DNA of 64,000 bases from Lewinellaceae bacterium (GTDB taxonomy: Bacteria > Bacteroidota > Bacteroidia > Chitinophagales > Saprospiraceae). Both the position numbers and the translations under genes were made by a program. Of this stretch, positions 34,037 to 43,773 are shown one piece after another. The stretch is taken from contig JACJYK010000001.1 in NCBI GenBank assembly GCA_020636135.1, positions 1,908,501 through 1,972,500 on the forward strand, given 5' to 3'. Numbering within the stretch: the first letter of the stretch is position 1; each line of letters opens with the position of its first letter. Under the pieces are notes generated by a model. The model worked only from the letters and a program-made list of their open reading frames with translations, did no database searches and was not told the origin of the DNA.

Positions 34037-35686
34037 TCAGTTTAGAAATTTCGGTGGATGATTCATGTGATAATTCGTATGGTCCTGAATATAACGGGCA
34101 AATAAAAGCAATTTGTCTTCGCCGAGAAGTTGGCCTGTCATGGTTATACTGGTTGGTAGGCCTTCCTTTAATCCGGTGGGCATGACCACTGATGGATTCC
34201 CGGTCAGGTTTGTGAGAGTCAGGTTCCGTCCAAACCACGAAGGGGATAAGTATAGATCGATGCCTTTCATCCGCTCGTAGAGTTCATTAATCAGTCCGGT
34301 CCGCAGCCGGTTTGCCTGAAGGTATTCCACAGCGGGAACAAATCGGCTTGTGCGGAAAACGTTTGGCCAGGCATTCCTGATCTGTCTTACCAGCAGGTCA
34401 TCCTGGTTGGATCGTGTCAGCGCATCGAAAGCAGTTGCTGCTTCAACATTGAGGATAAACCGGATGGCAGGGATCTCCGGTAATTCGATCGGCACCAGCT
34501 CAAACCCCAGGGATTTTACCTGGGCAAGAAAGATGCTGTCATTTTGGTGAAAAGCATAGGAACGTTCAAAATCCCGGGGCACATAGCCTATTTTAAATTT
34601 CTTGACATCTGCATTTGTATTATAGTTAAAGGCCGCGTTGACAACAGAGGGATCCCGGTTATCAGGTCCGTAAATTGCATTGAAGACAATGGCGCAATCT
34701 TCCACGGTCCGGCAGATGGGCCCAATTTTGTCCATGGACCAGCTTAGGGCCATAGCTCCGGAACGGCTTACGCGGCCATAGGAAGGACGCAATCCGGTGA
34801 CTCCGCAGACGGTGGATGGCGAAACAATGGACCCCAGGGTCTCGGTGCCAATGGCAAATGGGACTAATCCAGCGGATACAGCGGAAGCAGAACCGGCCGA
34901 AGAGCCTGAAGAGCCCTGCTCGGTATTCCACGGATTACGGGTCTTCGCTCCAAACCAGACGTCACCCCAGGCTAGTGCGCCCATGGATAATTTGGCAACG
35001 AGGACAGCTCCTGCATCTTCCAGTCTTTTGACGACTGTTGCCGTAGAATCAAAATGTTGCGTTTCATATGGTTTTGCCCCCCAGGTAGTTGGATAGCCGG
35101 GAACCGCCAGCAAGTCCTTGGCACCAAACGGGATGCCATGAAGAATGCCCCGGTAACGCCCTTGCTGGATTTCGCGGTCTGCTGTGCGGGCTTGTTCCAT
35201 GGCCAGGTCTTCTGTTAGTGTGATGACGCAATGTAGTTCCGGATCGTATTTTTTCAACCGGTTAAGGCAGAATGTAGTCAGTTCTACGGAGGTTAGCTTT
35301 TTGTCATGGATCAGCTCAGCCAGTTCCCTGACCGAATAAAAGGCCAGGTCGTCCATGTTTTCCGGCCGCTTCACCTTGGGCGCTTTGCCAAATTGTACCG
35401 GATATTGCAATCGCTGAACCTGAAAATCCGCCGGGAAAGGATTGAACTGAAGGGCAGGCCATATAGAGTTGGCCAGGGTGGTGTCGTGGAGCGACTGGAA
35501 TGCCGACCGGTTGTCCTCAAGACCTCCCAGCATAGAGTCAATTTCCGGGTCATCAAAGGACAGGTCAAAAAGATTAGAGGCGGCCCGGACATCGCCTGAC
35601 GTGATTGGTTGCGGTTTATAAACAAAACCAACGGCGATGCCTGCCAAAAAAGAAAAAATGATCACTGGAAGGATTGCTTTGCGCAT
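34037..35686 (-). CDS. Exported amidase-signature enzyme
   Basis: A 549-residue amidase. An N-terminal hydrophobic segment (ILPVIIFSFLAGIAVGFVY) is a signal or membrane anchor. The amidase-signature triad is present: K190 (IPFGAKDLLAVPG), S262 (GSSGSSAGSASAV) and nucleophile S286 (GTETLGSIVSP). The extracytoplasmic location and the ~100-residue N-terminal extension distinguish it from GatA. It would hydrolyse an amide outside the cytoplasm. It is divergent from the GNAT gene across a 57-bp gap, so the promoters are back to back. Confidence 0.92.
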   Translation of the reverse strand: MRKAILPVIIFSFLAGIAVGFVYKPQPITSGDVRAASNLFDLSFDDPEIDSMLGGLEDNRSAFQSLHDTTLANSIWPALQFNPFPADFQVQRLQYPVQFGKAPKVKRPENMDDLAFYSVRELAELIHDKKLTSVELTTFCLNRLKKYDPELHCVITLTEDLAMEQARTADREIQQGRYRGILHGIPFGAKDLLAVPGYPTTWGAKPYETQHFDSTATVVKRLEDAGAVLVAKLSMGALAWGDVWFGAKTRNPWNTEQGSSGSSAGSASAVSAGLVPFAIGTETLGSIVSPSTVCGVTGLRPSYGRVSRSGAMALSWSMDKIGPICRTVEDCAIVFNAIYGPDNRDPSVVNAAFNYNTNADVKKFKIGYVPRDFERSYAFHQNDSIFLAQVKSLGFELVPIELPEIPAIRFILNVEAATAFDALTRSNQDDLLVRQIRNAWPNVFRTSRFVPAVEYLQANRLRTGLINELYERMKGIDLYLSPSWFGRNLTLTNLTGNPSVVMPTGLKEGLPTSITMTGQLLGEDKLLLFARYIQDHTNYHMNHPPKFLN

Positions 35687-35743
35687 AACGGAAGATTGTT
35701 AAATAAAAATATAAATTTACCCAAGACATTAGCTTACCTAAGC

Positions 35744-36187
35744 ATGACCGAAATTAGGGAAATCAAGACTCCGGAAGAACTGGATGCCATCATACCCTTA
35801 TTTGATGCTTACCGCCAGTTTTACCGGCAACAGACCGATTTGGCCGGAGCACGGCAATTCCTTACTGACCGGTTACAGCATAATGAGTCGAGGATTTTTG
35901 CTGGTTATATAACCGGTGAACCACGGGCATTTGTTCAATTATACCCTTTTTTTACATCTGTTGGGATGCGTCGTAATTGGGTTTTGAATGATCTTTTTGT
36001 TGAGGAGGCATTCAGATCCCGTGGGCTGGGAAGGATGTTGATCCAACATGTGCAGGTATTGTGCAGGAAGGAAGATCGTGCTGGAATTATGCTGGAGACT
36101 GAAGTCACCAATCAGGTGGGCAATGCTCTTTACAAGTCATGTGGTTTTGAGCTCATCGGAAATAATTTCTATTACTGGAAAGCATAG
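35744..36187 (+). CDS. GNAT-family N-acetyltransferase
   Basis: A 147-residue acetyl-CoA-dependent transferase. The ATG at 35744 starts MTEIREIKTPEELDAII; an upstream extension of the frame would run into the amidase start and is rejected. Motif A, WVLNDLFVEEAFRSRGLGRMLIQHV, has the R-x-x-G-x-G/A acetyl-CoA loop, and the C-terminal strand is GNALYKSCGFELIGNNFYYWK. The acceptor is unknown. It is followed after 2 bases by the aminotransferase gene, so the two are likely co-transcribed. Confidence 0.92.
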   Translation: MTEIREIKTPEELDAIIPLFDAYRQFYRQQTDLAGARQFLTDRLQHNESRIFAGYITGEPRAFVQLYPFFTSVGMRRNWVLNDLFVEEAFRSRGLGRMLIQHVQVLCRKEDRAGIMLETEVTNQVGNALYKSCGFELIGNNFYYWKA

Positions 36188-36189
36188 CT

Positions 36190-37356
36190 ATGGGAGTACT
36201 GAGTTGTCAGAAAGAGCTTTTTGATCTGGATCCGGACATTCATTACCTGAATGCGGCCTATATGTCACCCAATCTGAAATCCGTTGAGGAGGCAGGTATT
36301 CGGGGAATTCGACGTAAGACCAAACCTTACCTGTTGCATCCGGAAGACTTTTTTACCGAAGTGGATGCCGTCCGCAAGACGTTTGCCATGCTGGTGGAGA
36401 CCGAAGAGTGGGAGCGTGTGGCACTTATACCATCCGTATCCTATGGGTTGGCACAGGTTGTCCAGAATATACCGGTAAAACCACAAGGCAATATCATTCT
36501 GTTATCCGAACAATTTCCCAGTAATTACTACAGCTGGAAGCGGCTGGCAGAAAAATTTGATCTGGAAGTCCGGATCATCAAACCGGGTCAGGATCTGTTC
36601 TCCCGCAGCGAGGCACTGAATCATGCCATACTGAAAGCCATTGACGATAAAACCATGGCGGTAGCCTGTGCGCCCGTTCATTGGGCCCATGGATTAAAGC
36701 TGGATCTGGATGCCATCCGTGCCAGGACGCTCCAGCACCAGGCTTGGCTGGTTTTGGATGGCACCCAATCCATTGGAGCAATGCCCTTCAGTATCAACAG
36801 GATACAACCGGATGCATTGATTGTTGGTGGATACAAATGGATGCTGGGCCCTTATTCGCTTGGCATGGCCTATTATGGACCTGCGCTGGACGATGGTATT
36901 CCGATCGAAGAAGCCTGGATAAACCGGAAATTCAGTGACCGGTTTGAAAGCCTGGTGAATTACCAATCCGAATACCGGCCCTATGCCGGGAGATACCAGG
37001 TAGGCGAGGCATCTAATTTTGCCTTGCTGCCCATGTTGAAAACAGCTCTTGACCAGTTACTCGATTGGGGCGTTTATGCCATTCAGTCCTATTGCGGAGA
37101 ATTGATCCGTAAACCATATGAAATGCTGGAAAATGCGGGAGTACAGATCGAACCGGAAATATCACGGGCTAACCATCTGACAGGTCTTTATGTCCCAGAG
37201 GATCAATTTGACCGGGAGTTGCTTCAGTCCCTGTTTCGGGAACACAAGGTTTACGTATCAAACCGGGGAGCATTTGTCCGGGTAGCTCCGCATGTGTACA
37301 ATACACCGGAGGATATGGAAGCATTGGTCTATTGTTTCCAGAAAGCCAGCCGTTAA
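36190..37356 (+). CDS. Class V aminotransferase-fold PLP enzyme
   Basis: A 388-residue PLP enzyme. HYLNAAYMSPNLKSV opens the fold, VLDGTQSIGAMPF carries the cofactor Asp (D190), and the Schiff-base lysine is K216 in IVGGYKWMLGPY. The fold covers cysteine desulfurases, isopenicillin-N epimerase-like proteins and kynureninases. No conserved active-site cysteine loop of a group I/II desulfurase is evident, so the substrate is open. It sits in an apparent operon GNAT - this gene - threonine dehydratase-like gene - SLC13 transporter, with gaps of 2, 34 and 29 bases. Confidence 0.88.
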   Translation: MGVLSCQKELFDLDPDIHYLNAAYMSPNLKSVEEAGIRGIRRKTKPYLLHPEDFFTEVDAVRKTFAMLVETEEWERVALIPSVSYGLAQVVQNIPVKPQGNIILLSEQFPSNYYSWKRLAEKFDLEVRIIKPGQDLFSRSEALNHAILKAIDDKTMAVACAPVHWAHGLKLDLDAIRARTLQHQAWLVLDGTQSIGAMPFSINRIQPDALIVGGYKWMLGPYSLGMAYYGPALDDGIPIEEAWINRKFSDRFESLVNYQSEYRPYAGRYQVGEASNFALLPMLKTALDQLLDWGVYAIQSYCGELIRKPYEMLENAGVQIEPEISRANHLTGLYVPEDQFDRELLQSLFREHKVYVSNRGAFVRVAPHVYNTPEDMEALVYCFQKASR

Positions 37357-37390
37357 CAACCAATGTTGCAATAAAAATAACTTACCGTAT

Positions 37391-38365
37391 ATGTCGGAAC
37401 GATTGCCTTTATTGAATGATGTCCCTACCCGCGAGCAAATTGAAATCATCCACCGGGGAATTGGTCATTTGGTACAGCCCACACCAGCCCTGAACTACCG
37501 GTTTCTTGACCGGGATCTGGGTTGCAGTCTGTATTTCAAAGCTGAACAGTTTCACGAGATTGGGGCTTTTAAATTGCGAGGGGCCACCAGTGCGGCCCTT
37601 GCGCTGACTGAAGAGAACCGGGCAAAAGGTATTGCGACGCATTCTTCCGGTAACCATGCTCAGGCTACTGCCTGCATTGCGCACCAGTTAGGTATTCCGG
37701 CTTATATTGTAATGCCTTCCAATGCACCGAAAGTAAAAATAGAAGCCACGAGGGGATTTGGTGCTGAGATCACCTTTTGCGAACCCACCCAGCAAGCCCG
37801 GGAGGCAGCCCTGGACAAAATATGTCAGGAGACGGGGGCTTATTTTATACACCCTTACAATAACTACAATGTAATTGCCGGGCAGGCTACGGCCGCCAAA
37901 GAACTCCTGGAGGAAGTGCCCGATCTGGATATGATCGTTGCTCCTGTGGGAGGGGGTGGTCTGCTAAGTGGGACAGCCCTGTGGAGCCATTATGCGGGAA
38001 GCGGTGTGAAGGTATTCGGAGCAGAACCTCAGGCCGTCGACGATGCATTCCGCTCTATGCATGCCGGATCCATCCAGGGGAATACTTCAACCAATACCCT
38101 CGCAGACGGACTCAAGACAACCCTGGGAGAATATACCTTCCCGTTGATCAAAAAATACGTCTCAGAAATATTGACGGTCAGTGAACCAGAAATAATTGAT
38201 GCAATGGCTATGCTATGGAAGCGGCTCAAACTGGTGACGGAACCTTCCGGGTCGGTGCCATTTGCTGCCGTACTGAAACATACTCAGCAATTTGCCGGAA
38301 AACGGATCGGTATTATATTGTCCGGTGGAAATGTGGACATGGAGAACCTGCCCTTCGCTCGATAG
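37391..38365 (+). CDS. Threonine/serine dehydratase-like PLP enzyme
   Basis: A 324-residue fold-type II PLP enzyme starting at the ATG at 37391. The Schiff-base lysine is K61 in EIGAFKLRGATSA; SSGNHAQA contacts the substrate, and GGGGLLSG binds the cofactor phosphate. There is no C-terminal regulatory ACT domain, so it is the catabolic short form: threonine dehydratase or serine racemase-type. These activities deaminate Thr/Ser to 2-oxobutyrate or pyruvate. It fits amino-acid catabolism next to the PLP enzyme upstream. Confidence 0.9.
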   Translation: MSERLPLLNDVPTREQIEIIHRGIGHLVQPTPALNYRFLDRDLGCSLYFKAEQFHEIGAFKLRGATSAALALTEENRAKGIATHSSGNHAQATACIAHQLGIPAYIVMPSNAPKVKIEATRGFGAEITFCEPTQQAREAALDKICQETGAYFIHPYNNYNVIAGQATAAKELLEEVPDLDMIVAPVGGGGLLSGTALWSHYAGSGVKVFGAEPQAVDDAFRSMHAGSIQGNTSTNTLADGLKTTLGEYTFPLIKKYVSEILTVSEPEIIDAMAMLWKRLKLVTEPSGSVPFAAVLKHTQQFAGKRIGIILSGGNVDMENLPFAR

Positions 38366-38394
38366 CACTTTAGAGATCTGTAAATTCATACGAA

Positions 38395-39870
38395 ATGTTA
38401 AAAAAGACAGGCTTGTGGGTGGGATTGGTTTTTGTGGCGATGACCTTGGTTTTACCTCCGCCCGGAGGGCTGTCACCAGCGGCCTGGCATGCGGTAGGGG
38501 TAACCCTTCTGATGGCTGTATGGTGGATGACGGAAGCCATTTCCATATTTATGACGGCACTCGTTCCCCTGGCTTTATTTCCTCTTCTTGGTGTGTTATC
38601 CGCCTCCGAAACGGCAGAAAATTACGGGCACAATTATGTATTGATGCTACTGGGAGGTTTTTTTATTGCCCGTGCCATTGAATACCAGGGTCTGCATCGC
38701 AGGATTGCCCTATACATCATTCGTCATATCGGAACCAGTCGCCGGAAGTTGATCCTTAGCTTCATGATTGCCACGGCTTTTTTATCTCTCTGGATAGCCA
38801 ATGTGGCGGTTGTGCTCATGCTGTTGCCGATTGCCATGGCTTTGATCGTAAAGGATGAATCAGCGGCATCCGGCTCCCGGTTTGGACTGGCAATGATGTT
38901 GTCAATTGCTTATGCCGCATCCATCGGAGGCACCGGATCCCTGATCGGTACGCCGCCCAATATGGTATTGGCCGGATTGATCACCGAGCTGTACCCGGGA
39001 GCTCCGGAGATCAGTTTTTTCACCTGGCTGAAGGCCGGGTTGCCAGTCGTCATACTGGGTTTGCCCTTGTTATGGCTTTTTATGATCTGGTATTTTCGCA
39101 TCAGCGGAAGATTTGAAGAAAGCGAAGAAATCATTGAAGAACAATGGAATGAACTTGGGCCCATATCCAAAGGTGAACGCCGGGTACTCATTCTGTTTAC
39201 TATTACAGCCTTAGGCTGGATATTCCGGAGAACCATTGATTTTGGTTGGTTTGTGATCCCAGGGTGGTCTGATCTGCTCGAGATAACCAATATGGTTCAC
39301 GATTCTACCGTTGCCATTGCAGGAGCTTTGGCCTTGTTTATGATCTCAGATGGTGCCGGACACAAATTGTTGACCTGGAAGGAAGCATCCCAGGTGCCCT
39401 GGGGGGTGGTACTTATCGTGGGCGGTGGATACGCATTGGCATCAGCCTTTGGGGAGACCGGTCTGGCGGTCTGGATCGGAGGTCATCTGAGCTTCATCGG
39501 CGCCTTGCCTCCCTGGATGATCCTCCTGGCGGTAGTCACTATCATGGTTTTTCTGACGGAGATCAATTCCAATACCGCCACTGCCAATATCTTTTTGCCC
39601 GTTTGGGCTTCAATGGCTCTGGCCGGTCAGGTTAACCCGTTGATATTGATGATCCCTGCCACCATAGCCTGTTCGTTCGCTTTTATGCTGCCTTCAGGTA
39701 CAGGTACCAATGCTGTGGTGTTTGCCAGCGGAAGGGTGCGGATTCCGGATATGGCACGTTGCGGCTTTCAGCTGAACCTGCTGAGTATTTTGTTTCTGAC
39801 CCTGGTTTTATACTTCATCATCGTGCCACTGCTAGGTCTTGAAGTCAGTCTGCCTGGATGGGCACAATAG
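38395..39870 (+). CDS. SLC13/DASS-family sodium:anion symporter
   Basis: A 491-residue inner-membrane protein with about 11-12 hydrophobic helices. The family landmarks are present: WWMTEAISIFMTALVPLALFPLLG in the N-terminal repeat, SIGGTGSLIGTPPNMVL (an SNT-like substrate loop with GTPPN), and EINSNTATANIFLPVWA in the second repeat. DASS transporters move dicarboxylates or sulfate with sodium. The substrate cannot be read from sequence. It is the last gene of its operon and ends 2 bases from the convergent nhaD stop. Confidence 0.9.
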   Translation: MLKKTGLWVGLVFVAMTLVLPPPGGLSPAAWHAVGVTLLMAVWWMTEAISIFMTALVPLALFPLLGVLSASETAENYGHNYVLMLLGGFFIARAIEYQGLHRRIALYIIRHIGTSRRKLILSFMIATAFLSLWIANVAVVLMLLPIAMALIVKDESAASGSRFGLAMMLSIAYAASIGGTGSLIGTPPNMVLAGLITELYPGAPEISFFTWLKAGLPVVILGLPLLWLFMIWYFRISGRFEESEEIIEEQWNELGPISKGERRVLILFTITALGWIFRRTIDFGWFVIPGWSDLLEITNMVHDSTVAIAGALALFMISDGAGHKLLTWKEASQVPWGVVLIVGGGYALASAFGETGLAVWIGGHLSFIGALPPWMILLAVVTIMVFLTEINSNTATANIFLPVWASMALAGQVNPLILMIPATIACSFAFMLPSGTGTNAVVFASGRVRIPDMARCGFQLNLLSILFLTLVLYFIIVPLLGLEVSLPGWAQ

Positions 39871-39872
39871 AA

Positions 39873-41174
39873 CTAGAATACCATTGATATCAGGATAAAG
39901 GTCACGGCACCACCAAGGAATCCCAGCATAGCCAGCCAGGACACCTTTTTTAGATACCAGATGAAATCAATCCGCTCCATGCCCATGGCTGCCACGCCTG
40001 CGGCGCTGCCAATGATCAGCATACTGCCACCGGTACCTGCAGAATATGCGATGAAATGCCAGATCGCGCTATCTGTTGGGAAGGTGTACATCCCCATGGT
40101 AGCCGCAACTAAAGGTACATTATCAATGACCGCAGAGGCATAACCCAATACCAGGATGACCAGGTTCTGATTCGGTATTTTGGCATCGAGGAATTCAGCA
40201 AGATGCAACAGGGTGCCCAAAGATTCCAGTGATGCAACGGCGACCAGGATCCCCAGAAAAAACAGGATGCTGGACAGTTCGATCCTTGACAGTGCGGTGT
40301 GTGCGGAATACAGGTGCTTGCGTTCATTGGTGAAATCCTCTTCCGGATGGATGTATTCGGATACCAGCCATACAACTCCTAATCCCAGCATCATTCCTAC
40401 GTAAGGAGGCAGGTGGGTTATCGCCTTGAAAATGGGAACAAATATCAGTGCGCCCACACCCACGATGAGCATGGTTTTGCTGCTCAGTAATTTTTCTTGT
40501 TGAGCCTCAGCGCTGGCATTACCATGGATTAGTTTGATCTTCCCTTTAAACGGCTTCATGAAAGAAGCCACAAATGCAGGAAGTACCACACAGACCAGGG
40601 ATGGCAGGACCAGATGTTCTATCAGTCCCAGTGAAGAAACCTTGTTGCCGATCCATAACATGGTGGTGGTTACATCGCCGATAGGAGACCAGGCTCCACC
40701 GGCATTTGCACCGATCACAGCCATGCAGACAAACCAGATGCGTTCCTCTTTATGAGGCACCAGCCGGCGCAAAAGGGACACCAGCACGATGGTGGAAGCA
40801 AGGTTGTCCAGTGTGGCGGAAAGGAAGAATGCCAGGATAACGATGATCCAGAGCATTGTCTTCTTACTTGTCGTTTTGATCCGGTTGGTGATAACGGCAA
40901 ATCCATTGTGGAGATCAATTAATTCCACAATGGTCATTGCTCCTAACAGAAAAATAAGGATCTCTGCAACTTTCCCGATGTGATGTAACAGGACAGCGCT
41001 CAGATCACTGGCCTGATGATTGTCATCATATACCTGAAGATGACCATACGAAATAAGAGCCCAGCAGAGGGCTCCCATAATCAGAGCCGGTACAGTTTTG
41101 TCCAGCTTTAATGGGTGCTCAAATACAATGGTTACGTATCCGAGGATAAAAACAATAATTACAAGTGTTATCAT
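39873..41174 (-). CDS. nhaD: NhaD-type sodium/proton antiporter
   Basis: A 433-residue membrane protein with about 12 helices. FVCMAVIGANAGGAWSPIGDVTTTMLW matches the conserved NhaD/ion-transporter segment, and YASAVIDNVPLVAATMGMY carries the conserved Asp-Asn. NhaD exports Na+ or Li+ in exchange for protons in saline or alkaline conditions, consistent with a marine or brackish habitat. It is monocistronic and divergent from dusB. Confidence 0.9.
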   Translation of the reverse strand: MITLVIIVFILGYVTIVFEHPLKLDKTVPALIMGALCWALISYGHLQVYDDNHQASDLSAVLLHHIGKVAEILIFLLGAMTIVELIDLHNGFAVITNRIKTTSKKTMLWIIVILAFFLSATLDNLASTIVLVSLLRRLVPHKEERIWFVCMAVIGANAGGAWSPIGDVTTTMLWIGNKVSSLGLIEHLVLPSLVCVVLPAFVASFMKPFKGKIKLIHGNASAEAQQEKLLSSKTMLIVGVGALIFVPIFKAITHLPPYVGMMLGLGVVWLVSEYIHPEEDFTNERKHLYSAHTALSRIELSSILFFLGILVAVASLESLGTLLHLAEFLDAKIPNQNLVILVLGYASAVIDNVPLVAATMGMYTFPTDSAIWHFIAYSAGTGGSMLIIGSAAGVAAMGMERIDFIWYLKKVSWLAMLGFLGGAVTFILISMVF

Positions 41175-41320
41175 GAATTAAGTTGGCTTGCGTTTGCTAG
41201 ACCGTCAAAGTATAAAATAACCTCAGGTCCACAAAAAAAATCGATAGAACTTTTGAACACATTTCTCTTTTTTGATATGTGTGAATGTAAGCCCAACCCA
41301 ATTACATCCGATGAATTATT

Positions 41321-41328
41321 TACTTTTG
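41321..41328 (+). promoter_or_regulatory. dusB -7 box
   Basis: TACTTTTG matches TAnnTTTG exactly. The predicted start near 41335 leaves a 13-base leader before the dusB ATG. No TTG is found at the -33 spacing. Confidence 0.55.
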
Positions 41329-41347
41329 CACCATTGTAGGTAAAGCT

Positions 41348-42337
41348 ATGGTATCAATAGGTACGGTTCAATTGGGAGAATTCCCTTTATTGCTGGCTCC
41401 AATGGAGGATGTGAGTGATCCTCCATTCCGTGCATTGTGCAAGCAGGAAGGATGTGACATGATGTATACGGAGTTTATCAGCGTTGAAGGTCTGATCCGT
41501 GACGCCGATAAAAGCATCAAAAAATTGGATATCTACGACGATGAAAGGCCTATTGGGATTCAGATCTTTGGTGCAGAACTGGACTCCATGGTGCAGGCCG
41601 CTGAAATTGTAGAAGAAGCCAAACCCGAAGTCCTGGATATCAATTTTGGCTGTCCGGTAAAAAAGGTGGTTTGTAAAGAAGCCGGAGCCGGGATCCTGCT
41701 GAACATTGATAAGATGGTCAGGTTAACGGAAGCTATTGTCAAATCTACCAGTTTGCCAGTCACTGTGAAGACCAGGTTAGGATGGGATCAAAATACCATC
41801 AGGATCGTAGAAGTGGCAGAGCGGTTGCAGGATGTAGGAATACAAGCGCTGTCCATCCACGGCCGGACCAGGGCGCAGATGTACAAAGGCGAAGCGGACT
41901 GGAGCTGGATTCGCAAAGTCAAGGAAAACACGAGCATTACAATACCCATTTTTGGTAATGGTGATGTTGACAGCCCGGAAAAGGCGCTTGAATACAAACA
42001 AAAATATGGTGTCGATGGCATCATGATCGGTCGTGCCAGCATCGGGAATCCATGGGTTTTTAAACAAATAAAACACTTCCTGAAGACCGGTGAACATCTG
42101 CCGGAACCGGACCTCGCTACCCGGGTTGACATGGTCCGTAACCATTTGTTGAAATCCATCCAATGGAAAGGGGAGAAGCTGGGTATTTTGGAAATGCGCC
42201 GGCACTACAGCAACTATTTTCGGAACATTCCCCATAGTAAGTCCTACCGGACCACGCTGGTCAATTCATTGGATCAGCTTGAGCTGTTATCGGTGCTGGA
42301 CGAAATGGAAATGCATTTATTGGAAGAGATAAGTTAG
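41348..42337 (+). CDS. dusB: tRNA-dihydrouridine synthase
   Basis: A 329-residue FMN enzyme that reduces uridines in the tRNA D-loop. The TIM-barrel begins LLLAPMEDVSDPPFR, the catalytic Cys is C109 in NFGCPVKKVVCKEAGAG, HGRTRAQMYKGEADW holds the conserved His, and GVDGIMIGRASIGNPW binds the FMN phosphate. A C-terminal helical RNA-binding domain follows. It is first in an operon with the CCA-adding enzyme (9-bp gap), a coherent tRNA-maturation pair, then an FKBP gene. Confidence 0.95.
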   Translation: MVSIGTVQLGEFPLLLAPMEDVSDPPFRALCKQEGCDMMYTEFISVEGLIRDADKSIKKLDIYDDERPIGIQIFGAELDSMVQAAEIVEEAKPEVLDINFGCPVKKVVCKEAGAGILLNIDKMVRLTEAIVKSTSLPVTVKTRLGWDQNTIRIVEVAERLQDVGIQALSIHGRTRAQMYKGEADWSWIRKVKENTSITIPIFGNGDVDSPEKALEYKQKYGVDGIMIGRASIGNPWVFKQIKHFLKTGEHLPEPDLATRVDMVRNHLLKSIQWKGEKLGILEMRRHYSNYFRNIPHSKSYRTTLVNSLDQLELLSVLDEMEMHLLEEIS

Positions 42338-42346
42338 GTATCCAGA

Positions 42347-43765
42347 GTGATTTTTGATATCAAACCATACGAACGCAGGATCTTTGAGCTGGTCCAGGAT
42401 GCCGGCAGTGAGCTGGGATATGAGGTCTATGTGGTAGGAGGATTTGTACGGGACCGCCTGCTGGGCCTGGAATCCAAAGACATGGATATTGTTTGCATAG
42501 GAAGCGGCATCCGTCTTGCTGAACAGGTAGCATCCAAATTGTCACCAACACCCAAAGTGGTTACGTTTAACCGGTTTGGAACCGCTATGATCAGGCATAA
42601 GAATACCGAAATCGAGTTTGTCGGCGCCAGGAAAGAATCCTACCGAGCTGACTCCCGGAAGCCCATCGTCGAAGAAGGCACTCTGGAGGATGATCAGAAC
42701 CGGCGTGATTTTACCATCAATGCACTGGCCGTAAGTCTTAATGAACACAACTTTGGTGAGATCCTGGATCCTTTCCATGGTTTACAGCACCTGGAGGAGA
42801 AACGCATAAAAACACCACTGGAGCCGGGAAAGACATTTTCGGATGATCCGTTGCGGATGATGCGTGCCATCCGGTTTTCCTGTCAGCTGGACTTTGAGAT
42901 CGACCCGGAGACGTATAAAGCGATTGGTGTGTACCGGAACCGGATCAATATTGTTTCCAAAGAGCGGATAACCATCGAACTGGAAAAGATCCTCGCTTCA
43001 TCGACACCTTCCCAGGGCTTTATCAAACTTTTTGATACCGGATTGCTTGAAATCATATTTCCTGAACTTACCGCACTTCAGGGCGTCGAGATACAGCGAG
43101 GCATCGGCCACAAGGACAATTTTTACCACACCTTGCAGGTCGTGGACAATGTTGCCCGCAAATCATCCAACATCTGGCTGCGGTGGGCTGCATTGTTACA
43201 CGATATCGCCAAGCCTCCTACCAAGCGATTTCACCCGCAGGCCGGATGGACCTTTCATGGTCATGAAGCATTGGGAGCAGCGATGGTACCCAGGATCTTC
43301 AAACGGCTTCGACTGCCGTTGGATCATAAGATGAAATATGTGCAGAAACTGGTATTACTTCATCTGCGGCCCATCGCTTTGACCAAGGCGGAGATAACCG
43401 ATTCTGCCGTGCGCCGCTTACTCTTTGATGCCGGGGACGAGATTGAGGACCTCCTCATTCTCTGTGAAGCAGACATTACCAGTAAGAATGAGGCAAAGGT
43501 GCGGACGTATCTGCAAAACATAGAAAACCTGCGGGAAAGACTGAATGCCGTAGAAGAAAAGGACCGGCTGCGCAATTTCCAACCACCCGTATCTGGCGAA
43601 TTAATCATGCAAACTTTTGGCATTGGGCCCAGCAAAGAGGTCGGTATCATCAAAGCGGCCATTCGCGAAGCCATTCTGGAAGGAGAAATCAATAATAATT
43701 ACGAGGAAGCTTTTGCTTATATGATGAAGGAAGCAGAAAAGCTAAATTTGGTCCCGATTAGTTAA
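42347..43765 (+). CDS. CCA tRNA nucleotidyltransferase / poly(A) polymerase family with HD domain
   Basis: A 472-residue protein starting with GTG. The nucleotidyltransferase head has G31-GFVRDRLLG and the metal pair D45-M-D47; a second acidic residue follows in IEFVGARKES. RRDFTINALAVS, DPLRMMRAIRFSCQL and the helical neck are typical of class II CCA enzymes. An HD hydrolase domain follows (WAALLHDIAKPPTKR, then FHGHEALGA). It repairs or completes tRNA 3' ends. It is coupled to dusB upstream. Confidence 0.94.
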   Translation: MIFDIKPYERRIFELVQDAGSELGYEVYVVGGFVRDRLLGLESKDMDIVCIGSGIRLAEQVASKLSPTPKVVTFNRFGTAMIRHKNTEIEFVGARKESYRADSRKPIVEEGTLEDDQNRRDFTINALAVSLNEHNFGEILDPFHGLQHLEEKRIKTPLEPGKTFSDDPLRMMRAIRFSCQLDFEIDPETYKAIGVYRNRINIVSKERITIELEKILASSTPSQGFIKLFDTGLLEIIFPELTALQGVEIQRGIGHKDNFYHTLQVVDNVARKSSNIWLRWAALLHDIAKPPTKRFHPQAGWTFHGHEALGAAMVPRIFKRLRLPLDHKMKYVQKLVLLHLRPIALTKAEITDSAVRRLLFDAGDEIEDLLILCEADITSKNEAKVRTYLQNIENLRERLNAVEEKDRLRNFQPPVSGELIMQTFGIGPSKEVGIIKAAIREAILEGEINNNYEEAFAYMMKEAEKLNLVPIS

Positions 43766-43773
43766 AAGAACTT

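Noticed and set aside
35609..35743. Upstream extension of the GNAT reading frame
   Set aside because: The extra 45 residues overlap the divergent amidase start and show no similarity to the GNAT fold.
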